In this document: piece after piece, positions 31,218 through 38,201 of the stretch
How positions within the stretch are numbered: the stretch's first letter is position 1
Layout of the letters: the number at the start of each line of letters is the position of its first letter
NCBI GenBank assembly: GCA_024403935.1
Contig: JAKSQV010000013.1
Coordinates: forward strand, 1-38,201
Origin: Ruminococcus sp.
GTDB lineage: Bacteria; Bacillota; Clostridia; Oscillospirales; Ruminococcaceae
DNA: 38,201 nucleotides
Direction of reading: 5' to 3'
The notes under the pieces: model-generated
Told to the model about the DNA's origin: nothing
The model's database searches: none
The model's input: only the letters and a program-made list of their open reading frames with translations
Made by a program: the position numbers and the translations under genes

Positions 31218-32945
31218 ATGATAACAAAAATTCTGTCATACGTCGGCAAGTACTGGAAACAGTCAGTGCTTTCGCCGCTTGCAATCATGGGAGAAGTCGC
31301 CATGGAGGTGCTTATCCCGTTCGTAATGGCGGCAATAATAAACAACGGAATATCCAAGGGAGACATCGGATATGTAGCCAAAATGGGCGGACTTATGGTC
31401 TGCATGGCACTCGTATCGCTGTTCTTCGGCGCTGTCGCAGGACGCTTCAGTGCAGTCGCGGCAGTCGGCTTTGCCAAGAACCTCCGCAGCGCACTTTTCA
31501 AGAAGGTGCAGTCCTTCTCGTTCTCGAATGTGGATAAGTTCTCGACCGCATCGCTGACAACACGTCTCACCACCGATGTCACCAACATCCAGAACGCATA
31601 TATGATGTTCATACGAACAGCCTTCCGTGCACCGATAATGCTTGCTTTCGCGCTCGCTATGGCTCTGAAGATGAATATGCGCCTCTCGCTGGTTTTCCTC
31701 TGCGCTATCCCGCTCATACTGATAGGAACGGTCATCATTCTCACGACCGCTCATCCGCGCTTCAAGGCAATGCTCACACGCTATGATGACATGAATGCAA
31801 GAGTTCAGGAAAACCTCGTAGGCATCCGCACAGTCAAGGCTTTTGTGCGTGAGGACTACGAAAAGAAAAAGTTCACAGACAACACCGAGGCTGTCCGCGC
31901 AGCTCAGGTCCGCGCAGAGAAACTGATTATCGTTTCAATGCCTCTCATGCAGCTCGTAATGTACGCGAGCATAATCGCCATACTCTGGTTCGGAAGCCAC
32001 ATGATAGTCGGCGGCTCTATGGAGATCGGCGACCTCACAAGCTTTATCACATACGTTGGTCAGATACTTATGTCGCTGCTCATGCTGTCATTCCTCTTCA
32101 TGATGTTCGTTATCTCACGCGCATCGATACAGCGTATCTATGAAGTGCTCATGGAGGAGCCCGACATCTGTTCTCCGCAGGAGGCTGCAAACGAGGTCGC
32201 TGACGGCTCTGTCTGCTTCCGCGGCGTAAGCTTCAGCTACTTCAACGATATGAACAACCTCGCTCTCGACCACATCGACCTTGATATAAAATCAGGAGAA
32301 ACCATCGGTATCATCGGCGGAACAGGCTCGTCCAAGACCTCGCTCGTTCAGCTTATACCGCGTCTCTACGACACCACAGAGGGTGAAGTTCTTGTAGGCG
32401 GAGTGAACGTACGCGATTACGACATAAAGACTCTCCGCGACAACGTTGCAATGGTGCTCCAAAAGAACGTGCTCTTCTCAGGCACTATCAAGGATAACCT
32501 CAGATGGGGCGATCCCAACGCCACGGACGAGGAAATACAGGACGCCTGCAGATCGGCGTGCGCACACGATTTCATCATGGGCTTCCCCGACGGCTATGAC
32601 ACCGACCTCGGACAGGGCGGCGTTAATGTGTCCGGCGGACAGAAGCAAAGGCTCTGTATCGCAAGGGCTCTGCTCAAAAAACCGAAGATTATCATTCTTG
32701 ACGATTCAACAAGTGCTGTTGATACTGCTACCGACAGCAGCATCAGAAAGGCTTTCCGCGAGAAGCTCTCCGATACGACGACGTTCATCATCGCTCAGAG
32801 AATATCATCCGTACAGGATGCCGACCGCATAATCGTCATGGACGATGGCAAGATCACCGACATAGGCACACACGACGAGCTTCTCGTCAGCAGTCCTGTA
32901 TACCGCGAGGTATACGACTCCCAGCAGAAAGGAGCTGATGAATAA
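31218..32945 (+). CDS. ABC exporter half-transporter with degenerate ATPase site
   Basis: 575 residues. A six-helix membrane domain (about 15-300) fused to a nucleotide-binding domain. Walker A is GGTGSSKT (367-374), the signature VSGGQ (471-475), Walker B ends LDD (D495-D496) instead of LDE, and the switch histidine is Gln (Q527 in IIAQRIS). These changes mark the non-catalytic subunit of heterodimeric exporters such as TM287/TM288. The partner gene follows with a one-base overlap. Substrate unknown; the class exports drugs, lipids or peptides. AAAGGAG precedes the ATG. Confidence 0.93.
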   Translation: MITKILSYVGKYWKQSVLSPLAIMGEVAMEVLIPFVMAAIINNGISKGDIGYVAKMGGLMVCMALVSLFFGAVAGRFSAVAAVGFAKNLRSALFKKVQSFSFSNVDKFSTASLTTRLTTDVTNIQNAYMMFIRTAFRAPIMLAFALAMALKMNMRLSLVFLCAIPLILIGTVIILTTAHPRFKAMLTRYDDMNARVQENLVGIRTVKAFVREDYEKKKFTDNTEAVRAAQVRAEKLIIVSMPLMQLVMYASIIAILWFGSHMIVGGSMEIGDLTSFITYVGQILMSLLMLSFLFMMFVISRASIQRIYEVLMEEPDICSPQEAANEVADGSVCFRGVSFSYFNDMNNLALDHIDLDIKSGETIGIIGGTGSSKTSLVQLIPRLYDTTEGEVLVGGVNVRDYDIKTLRDNVAMVLQKNVLFSGTIKDNLRWGDPNATDEEIQDACRSACAHDFIMGFPDGYDTDLGQGGVNVSGGQKQRLCIARALLKKPKIIILDDSTSAVDTATDSSIRKAFREKLSDTTTFIIAQRISSVQDADRIIVMDDGKITDIGTHDELLVSSPVYREVYDSQQKGADE

Positions 32946-34837
32946 TGCCGCCTAAAAAGAATATGAAGCCCGTGCAGAAGCCTGCGAATACGGGAAAGAC
33001 GATCAAGCGCATATTCAGCTATATGTACGGCTTCAAGCTCCATTTTGCTTTTGTCGTGCTCGGCGTTGCACTCAGTTCGGCTGCCGCTGTCGCAGGAAAT
33101 GCTCTGCTCAGTCCGCTCATCGACAACCTCAAGGACGCGCTCAGCAACGGAGAGTGGAATAAACACGGCTTCTTTGCTGCACTTATTGCAATGATATGCG
33201 TCTATGCAACAGGAGCTTTCGCTTCGTTCCTGTACCAGCGCATAATGCTGAAGATCTCAACAACGACGCTCAAGCGTATCCGTGACGACCTCTTTACCAA
33301 AATGGAGGCTCTCCCGATAAGCTACTTCGATAAGCATACTCACGGCGAACTTATGTCGCTTTATACAAACGACACCGACACCCTCCGCGAAATGCTCAGC
33401 AACAGTATCGCACAGTGCATCAGCTCAGCTATCACTATCATCGGCGTATTCATAATGATGGTGCTTTATAGCTGGATACTGACGATAATCGTTCTCGTGA
33501 TGCTCGTGCTCATCATCTTTGTCATAGGCACTGTCGGCAAGCACAGCAGCAAGGGCTTCGTTGCACAGCAGAAGGCTCTCGGTGCTGCAAACGGCTACAT
33601 TGAGGAGTTCATCGACGGTCAGAAGGTCGTTAAGGTGTTCTGCCACGAGGATGCCGCAAACGAGGAGTTCGAGAAGCTCAACGAGGAGCTCTGCACAGCT
33701 TCCACAAAGGCTCACACATTTGCAAATATCCTCATGCCGATAATGAACAATCTCTCCTACCTCCACTACGCTGCAACAGCTATAGTCGGCGGTATCATGA
33801 CTGTTAAAGGCTTCGGAGGAATGACCATAGGCAAGCTTGTATCCTATCTCCAGTTTACAAGACAGTTCGCACAGCCGATAACTCAGGTATCCCAGCAGCT
33901 CAACGCTGTTCTGACAGCTCTTGCAGGTGCGGAGAGGATATTCAATGCCATCGACACCGAACCCGAGGCTGACGAGGGCTACGTAACTCTCGTTCCTGCT
34001 GAGATAGGCGAGGACGGCAGCATCAGGGAGTCCGACAAGCGCACAGGCCGCTGGGCTTGGAGACACCCCCATAAGGCTGACGGTACCGTTACCTATACCG
34101 AAGTCCGCGGAAACGTTGAGCTTGATGATGTGTACTTCGGCTATGAGCCTGAAAAGACCGTTCTCAACGGTATCAGCCTCTACGCAAAGGCAGGACAGAA
34201 GATCGCCTTTGTCGGCTCTACCGGCGCAGGCAAGACCACAATCACAAACCTGATTAACCGCTTCTATGACGTTCCTGACGGAAAGATACGTTATGACGGT
34301 ATCAACATTAACAAGATCAAGAAGCGCGACCTTCGCCGCTCGCAGTCGATAGTTCTTCAGGATACCCACCTCTTTACAGGCACGGTAATGGAGAATATCC
34401 GCTACGGAAAGCTCGATGCGACAGATGAGGAGGTCTACGCTGCTGCCAAGCTCGCAAACGCCGACTACTTCATCACCCACCTTGAAAACGGCTACCAGAC
34501 CATGCTCACGGCTGACGGCGCAAATCTCTCTCAGGGACAGCGTCAGCTCCTTGCGATAGCAAGAGCGGCAGTCGCAGATCCGCCCGTGCTTATCCTTGAC
34601 GAGGCTACAAGCTCGATAGATACGCGAACTGAAGCTCATATCGAAAAGGGTATGGATTCGCTCATGGAGGGCAGAACAGTATTCGTAATAGCTCACCGCC
34701 TCTCCACAGTCAGAAATGCAAAGGCGATAATGGTCCTCGAAAACGGCAGGATAATCGAACGCGGCGACCACAACGCTCTCATTGCTATGCGCGGCAAATA
34801 TTACCAGCTCTACACAGGTATGTTCGAGATGAGCTGA
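32945..34837 (+). CDS. ABC exporter half-transporter, catalytic partner
   Basis: 630 residues. A short basic N-terminal tail, a six-helix membrane domain (about 25-330), a roughly 55-residue inserted linker (340-395) and a nucleotide-binding domain. Walker A is GSTGAGKT (424-431), the signature LSQGQ (528-532), Walker B ends LDE (D552-E553), and the switch histidine is H584. The catalytic Glu is retained here while the partner has Asp, so each dimer should have one active and one degenerate site. The start ATG overlaps the previous stop codon by one base. Followed by a weak hairpin. Confidence 0.93.
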   Translation: MPPKKNMKPVQKPANTGKTIKRIFSYMYGFKLHFAFVVLGVALSSAAAVAGNALLSPLIDNLKDALSNGEWNKHGFFAALIAMICVYATGAFASFLYQRIMLKISTTTLKRIRDDLFTKMEALPISYFDKHTHGELMSLYTNDTDTLREMLSNSIAQCISSAITIIGVFIMMVLYSWILTIIVLVMLVLIIFVIGTVGKHSSKGFVAQQKALGAANGYIEEFIDGQKVVKVFCHEDAANEEFEKLNEELCTASTKAHTFANILMPIMNNLSYLHYAATAIVGGIMTVKGFGGMTIGKLVSYLQFTRQFAQPITQVSQQLNAVLTALAGAERIFNAIDTEPEADEGYVTLVPAEIGEDGSIRESDKRTGRWAWRHPHKADGTVTYTEVRGNVELDDVYFGYEPEKTVLNGISLYAKAGQKIAFVGSTGAGKTTITNLINRFYDVPDGKIRYDGININKIKKRDLRRSQSIVLQDTHLFTGTVMENIRYGKLDATDEEVYAAAKLANADYFITHLENGYQTMLTADGANLSQGQRQLLAIARAAVADPPVLILDEATSSIDTRTEAHIEKGMDSLMEGRTVFVIAHRLSTVRNAKAIMVLENGRIIERGDHNALIAMRGKYYQLYTGMFEMS

Positions 34838-34851
34838 TATATGCAGAAAAA

Positions 34852-34895
34852 TATACCGCTTCACAAGGGAAACTCTTATGGAGCGGTATTATTGT
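34852..34895 (+). terminator. Weak hairpin after the ABC exporter genes
   Basis: ATACCGCT pairs with AGCGGTAT across a long loop that itself contains AAGGG/CTCTT. The following TATTATTGTGTT is only moderately T-rich. Probably an inefficient terminator. The next 140 bases hold no gene. Confidence 0.4.
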
Positions 34896-34993
34896 GTTAA
34901 AATCCGATAACATTTTGATTAATATCTGCTTAAAACAGGCATATTTATACAATAATCGTTTCACAGAGGGTGAAAGTTTGTCTATATAGCACC

Positions 34994-35022
34994 TTGCTTT
35001 TTCAGCAATAATTGTGTATCAT
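34994..35022 (+). promoter_or_regulatory. Predicted promoter of the lipoprotein gene
   Basis: TTGCTT (34994-34999), a 17-base spacer and TATCAT (35017-35022). The ATG at 35099 follows AGAGG by eight bases. The -35 box is weaker than in most promoters of this window. Confidence 0.55.
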
Positions 35023-35098
35023 ATTATTGACCGCAGACGGCTCCTCCCTCTTTTACGGTGCCGTTCTGCAAAAATCCGAAATGAAAGAGGTAATTACC

Positions 35099-35878
35099 AT
35101 GAAGAAATTTATCGCGTGTATGCTCATGTCTGCAGTGGTCTGCGGAGCATTCGCTTCTTGCGGAGACAAGAACGAAAGCTCCAAGCAGGAGGCAACCACC
35201 GAAGCATCCTCGGAAGCGACCACCGAAGCTGTCTCAGCAGAGGCTATCACTGAAGCTCCGTCGGCTATCAGCGCTGAGGACCTCGACCTCGAGGACACTG
35301 TTGTTGCTCAGTCGGGAGATGCGTATCTTGCTATCGTTGATGGTCAGTGGTGGATTCAGTACTGGGGCGGAGAGGATCCTACAAAGGATTATCTCACCTA
35401 CAATGCAGGCGTTCCGACCATTACAGGCAACGGCGACTACACTGTAAGCGTTACAGCCGATACAAAGGGCTTCCGCTACGATACAACAGGCTCGCCCGAT
35501 GACCAGTATGTCCCCAGCGGACTCCAGTTCGTGGCTGTTATGATTAAGGACGGCGAAACCAAGTTCCCCGGAGCTGTTATAACAGTCAATTCCGTAGTTG
35601 TTGACGGCAAGGAGCTTACTCTTGACGGTAAGGCATATACCTCCTCCGATGACGGACAGGAGACAAGAGCAAACCTCTACAACCAGTGGGTGAGCAAGGA
35701 TAACATCCCCAAGGATGCACGTTCAGCAGACGGAAAGCTCTATGAGGGCGAAGGCGATGCGGCAGCTCCCGCAGGCTTTATCGGCGGCTATTCACCGCAG
35801 TCCGTGAATCCCGATGATTTTGCAGACGGCTGGACAAATGTTGAAGTAAACTTCACTGTTTCCGGTATCGCTGAATAA
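35099..35878 (+). CDS. Trp-rich secreted lipoprotein of unknown function
   Basis: 259 residues. A lipoprotein signal (KKFIACMLMSAVVCGAFAS) precedes the lipid-acceptor C21. A Thr/Glu/Ser-rich linker covers about 25-58, and one beta-rich domain covers about 62-259. Its core starts DAYLAIVDGQWWIQYWGGED, with W84, W85 and W89, and continues with GNGDYTVSVTADTKGF. The exposed-looking aromatic cluster and beta pattern suggest a binding module, perhaps for carbohydrate, but this is inference. The start ATG at 35099 is preferred over a frame extension to 35012 because it has both the ribosome-binding site and the signal peptide. Own promoter and terminator. Confidence 0.82.
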   Translation: MKKFIACMLMSAVVCGAFASCGDKNESSKQEATTEASSEATTEAVSAEAITEAPSAISAEDLDLEDTVVAQSGDAYLAIVDGQWWIQYWGGEDPTKDYLTYNAGVPTITGNGDYTVSVTADTKGFRYDTTGSPDDQYVPSGLQFVAVMIKDGETKFPGAVITVNSVVVDGKELTLDGKAYTSSDDGQETRANLYNQWVSKDNIPKDARSADGKLYEGEGDAAAPAGFIGGYSPQSVNPDDFADGWTNVEVNFTVSGIAE

Positions 35879-35909
35879 ACAGTTCTGCACCAACTATACA
35901 TAAAAGAAT

Positions 35910-35952
35910 ACCGAGCCTGAAAGGGGGATCACCTTTTCAGGCTCGGTTTTTT
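35910..35952. terminator. Bidirectional terminator between the lipoprotein gene and feoB
   Basis: ACCGAGCCTGAAAGG pairs with CCTTTTCAGGCTCGGT (about 14 bp), followed by T6 on the plus strand. The minus strand reads TATTCTTTTATG after the stem, so it can also end feoB. Confidence 0.88.
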
Positions 35953-35977
35953 AGATGAAGCTTTGAAATTTCATCCT

Positions 35978-38026
35978 CTATATGATGCTGAAAAACAGAT
36001 TTGCCGTCATGCACAGCAATACTCCGACTGCCGTGGGAAGAACGAAGCTCACCGCCGTCCACTTCATACTGCCTGTCTCCCTGCGTATCGTCATACAGGT
36101 CGTTGCACACGGGAAATGGAACATGGTAAATATCAGCATACAAACTGCCGTACGCAGTGTCCAGCCATTTGCGGCAAGAAGTTCACGGAGCTGCAGTGTG
36201 CTGTCCATATCCACAAGGCTTCCGTGCGCAAGATACGCCATGAGAATTATCGGCACCACTATCTCATTGGCAGGAAATCCGAGAATAAACGCGAGCAGTA
36301 TCACTCCGTCAAGCCCCATCAGCCGCCCGACAGGCTCAAGCACTCCTGAAAATAGCATGAGCAGTGTCTCACCCGATATTTTCACATTCGCCATGAGCCA
36401 GATGAGCAGTCCGCAGGGAGCGGCTGCTGTACACGCTCTCCCGAGGACAAATACAGTTCGGTCAAACAGTGAGCGCACCAGCACCTTCCCGACCTGCGGT
36501 CGGCGGTACGGCGGAAGCTCCAGCGTGTACGAGGACGGTGCGCCGCGCAGCACAGTCACCGCAAGCAGCTTTGATACGAGCAGAGTCATAACAACGCCTG
36601 ACAGTATCACAAGTCCGAGCACGCCGCCCTGCATAGCTAACGAAAATGTGCCGTCAGATGTAATGACGAACATTGTAATGACAGCTATAATGACAGGAAA
36701 TCTGCCGTTGCACGGGACAAAGCTGTTCGTGAGAACGGCTATGAGACGTTCCCGCGGCGAGTCGATTATACGGCAGCCCGTAACTCCGCAGGCATTGCAG
36801 CCAAGTCCCATCGACATCGTTATTGCCTGTTTGCCGCACGCTCCTGCACGCCTGAAGCAGCCGTCGAGGTTGAACGCGATACGCGGAAGATAGCCCATAT
36901 CCTCCATAAGTGTGAACAAGGGAAAGAATATCGCCATCGGCGGCAGCATTACCGATATTACCCATGTCAGCGTGCGGTATACGCCCTGCACAAGCATATC
37001 TTCAAGCAGTTCGGGAACTCCTGCTTTGTGCATAGCTGAGGTGATAAAACAGCCTGCCTTGTCAAATAATGCACTGAGCAGCTCTGATGGGTAATTTGCG
37101 CCTACCACTGTCAGCCACATCACAACAAGAAACAGCATAATCATCACTGGAATACCTGTAACACGGCTGAGAAAAATACGGTCGAGAAAGCGGTCGCGTC
37201 TGTATGGCACGTCAGAAGAACATGAAACAACTTCTGACGCTATCTTTGCCGCAAGGCTTGAGAAAGCTGCCGTTACCTCATCAGATATGCGCTCTCCGCT
37301 GTATCCTGCTGATTCTAAACGTGACAGCAGACTGCTTAGCTGCTCACCACGCTGAATGCTGACAGCTCCGTGCTTCTCTGCCTCGGAAATAACGCCGCTG
37401 TCGCCCTCCATTATACGCAGAGCCACTGCCATACGTGAGCTTCCGTCAATCAGCTCCGCAAGCTCTGCTGCGGCTTCCTCTATCTCATTCGGAAGCTCTA
37501 TATGCACTGAGAGTGTCGAAGGCTCCGAACCCATGACCTTAGCAACAGCCTCCCTCAGCTCGCTCATACCTGTACCGTTTCGTGCTGCAGCAGCAATCAC
37601 AGGAACTCCAAGCAGCTCCGAAAGATTCACCGTATCAACTGTGATACCCTTGCAGGCAGCCTCGTCAATAAGATTCACGCACACGACAGTCCGCGGAATG
37701 ACAGATATGACCTGAAGTGCAAGACTGAGATTCCGTTCAAGGCAGGAAGCATCACATACTACGACAGCCGCATCAGCTCCGCCGAAGCATATATAATCAC
37801 GGGCCGTCTGCTCCTCGGCTGAGCCAGACAGAAGCGAATATGTACCGGGAATATCGGCGAGCGTATAGTCTCTGCCATTATAGCTGTAAGTACCCTCCGC
37901 GAGAGAAACCGTCTTGCCCGACCAGTTGCCTGTATGCTGCTTTGCGCCTGTCAACGCGTTGAACACTGTCGATTTGCCTACATTTGGATTGCCTGCCAAC
38001 ACCACAAGCGCGCTTTTCTCCCTCAT
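35978..38026 (-). CDS. feoB: Ferrous iron transporter FeoB
   Basis: 682 residues. N-terminal G-domain with G1 GNPNVGKST (12-20), G3 DIPG (58-61) and G4 NLID (118-121), then a helical spacer and a membrane domain of about eight to ten helices. The membrane domain carries the conserved LGCNACGVTGCRII and FVPCNGRFPV segments. Imports Fe2+ driven by or gated by GTP. The ATG at 38026 is preferred with GGGGTG upstream; a GTG three codons earlier is also in frame. No feoA lies next to it: the upstream neighbour is the 5S rRNA. A short palindrome TCTCA-AATATA-TGAGA at 38042-38057 could be an operator (weak). Confidence 0.94.
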   Translation of the reverse strand: MREKSALVVLAGNPNVGKSTVFNALTGAKQHTGNWSGKTVSLAEGTYSYNGRDYTLADIPGTYSLLSGSAEEQTARDYICFGGADAAVVVCDASCLERNLSLALQVISVIPRTVVCVNLIDEAACKGITVDTVNLSELLGVPVIAAAARNGTGMSELREAVAKVMGSEPSTLSVHIELPNEIEEAAAELAELIDGSSRMAVALRIMEGDSGVISEAEKHGAVSIQRGEQLSSLLSRLESAGYSGERISDEVTAAFSSLAAKIASEVVSCSSDVPYRRDRFLDRIFLSRVTGIPVMIMLFLVVMWLTVVGANYPSELLSALFDKAGCFITSAMHKAGVPELLEDMLVQGVYRTLTWVISVMLPPMAIFFPLFTLMEDMGYLPRIAFNLDGCFRRAGACGKQAITMSMGLGCNACGVTGCRIIDSPRERLIAVLTNSFVPCNGRFPVIIAVITMFVITSDGTFSLAMQGGVLGLVILSGVVMTLLVSKLLAVTVLRGAPSSYTLELPPYRRPQVGKVLVRSLFDRTVFVLGRACTAAAPCGLLIWLMANVKISGETLLMLFSGVLEPVGRLMGLDGVILLAFILGFPANEIVVPIILMAYLAHGSLVDMDSTLQLRELLAANGWTLRTAVCMLIFTMFHFPCATTCMTIRRETGSMKWTAVSFVLPTAVGVLLCMTANLFFSII

Positions 38027-38118
38027 AAAAATCACCCCATTCTCTCAAATATATGAGAAAACAGGGTGGAAAATTACTGTAACACTTCAATTAAACGGTT
38101 ATACATATATAATAAGAA

Positions 38119-38144
38119 AAGCTCCACCCTCTTGGATGGAGCTT
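38119..38144 (-). terminator. Intrinsic terminator of the rRNA operon
   Basis: AAGCTCCATCC and GGTGGAGCTT form a stem of about 10 bp, with TTTCTTATT after it on the minus strand, five bases past the 5S rRNA end. It separates the rRNA operon from feoB, which lies about 90 bases further on. Confidence 0.85.
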
Positions 38145-38148
38145 AATT

Positions 38149-38201
38149 GTGCTGGCACAGATCTACTTTTCCGGGCCGTCACCAGCCGAGTATCATCGAC
38201 G
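38149..38201 (-). rRNA. rrf: 5S ribosomal RNA, 3' part
   Basis: The last 53 bases, read on the minus strand, match the 3' half of clostridial 5S rRNA: GATGATACTCGGCTGGTGAC, then GGCCCGGAAAAGTAGATC and a terminal TGTGCCAGCAC. The 5' half lies beyond the window edge. The boundary is set by the end of the conserved 3' strand and the terminator just after it. Its presence implies that an rRNA operon lies to the right, reading towards feoB. Confidence 0.9.

Noticed and set aside
33425-34864. Long open frame (479 codons) antisense to the second ABC exporter gene
   Set aside because: No ribosome-binding site or family motif, and the sense strand encodes a complete ABC protein. Long shadows arise from codon bias in this genome.
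38042-38057. Iron-responsive operator upstream of feoB
   Set aside because: The TCTCA/TGAGA palindrome is short and AT-rich and does not resemble the Fur or DtxR consensus. Not enough to call.
1-38201. CRISPR arrays, tRNA genes, insertion sequences, prophage genes, restriction or toxin-antitoxin systems
   Set aside because: I looked on both strands and found no direct-repeat arrays with spacers, cloverleaf-type sequences, transposase or integrase motifs, or defence-type domains.

Overview
The window reads as chromosomal DNA from a low-to-mid G+C Gram-positive anaerobe of the Ruminococcus group (Bacillota, Oscillospiraceae). The evidence is a secreted peptidase ending in a type I dockerin (the plug-in module of cellulosomes), a CIRCE-controlled hrcA-grpE-dnaK-dnaJ cluster, BspA-type leucine-rich-repeat surface proteins, a GH43 glycosidase, a clostridial-style FeoB, and a clostridial-looking 5S rRNA end. 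Most genes are complete and intact. No phage, transposase, CRISPR array or tRNA was seen.

Layout. 1-2.2 kb: the end of an unrecognised gene, then thrS. 2.2-7.1 kb (minus strand): a membrane-fused glycerophosphodiester phosphodiesterase and glycogen phosphorylase, separated by about 600 bases without a convincing gene. That gap holds a near-consensus promoter, several hairpins and three intrinsic terminators, and probably encodes at least one small RNA. 7.5-10.4 kb (plus): a signal-peptidase-like membrane protein that seems to have lost its catalytic residues, then a minimal two-component system. 10.4-13.9 kb (minus): two overlapping BspA-like surface proteins. 14.1-15.5 kb (plus): an AEC-family transporter and a small unknown protein. 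15.5-20.7 kb (minus): an M23-SH3-dockerin peptidase, a cytoplasmic GH43 enzyme, glmM and an acylphosphatase. 20.8-25.8 kb (plus): the heat-shock cluster. 25.9-30.9 kb (minus): a DUF2752 protein paired with a membrane protein carrying thirteen exact 11-residue repeats, an aldose epimerase, a nucleoside deaminase, a DUF805 protein, and a citrate synthase broken by an in-frame amber codon that also lacks its catalytic aspartate. 31.1-35.9 kb (plus): a heterodimeric ABC exporter and a Trp-rich lipoprotein. 36-38.2 kb (minus): feoB, downstream of an rRNA operon whose 5S 3' end lies at the right edge.

Functional links. Plant-polysaccharide use is suggested by the dockerin protein, GH43, aldose epimerase and glycogen phosphorylase. 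Envelope upkeep is covered by GlmM, the M23 peptidase, GDPD and the LRR proteins. Protein quality control is covered by the dnaK cluster. Fourteen promoters with exactly 17-base spacers can be read by eye, and most carry an extended -10 TGn. Many genes end in strong hairpins shared by convergent partners.

The points most worth checking are the putative small RNA(s) at 4.15-4.45 kb, the 11-residue-repeat membrane protein with its DUF2752 partner, the apparently dead signal-peptidase-like protein, and the damaged citrate synthase.
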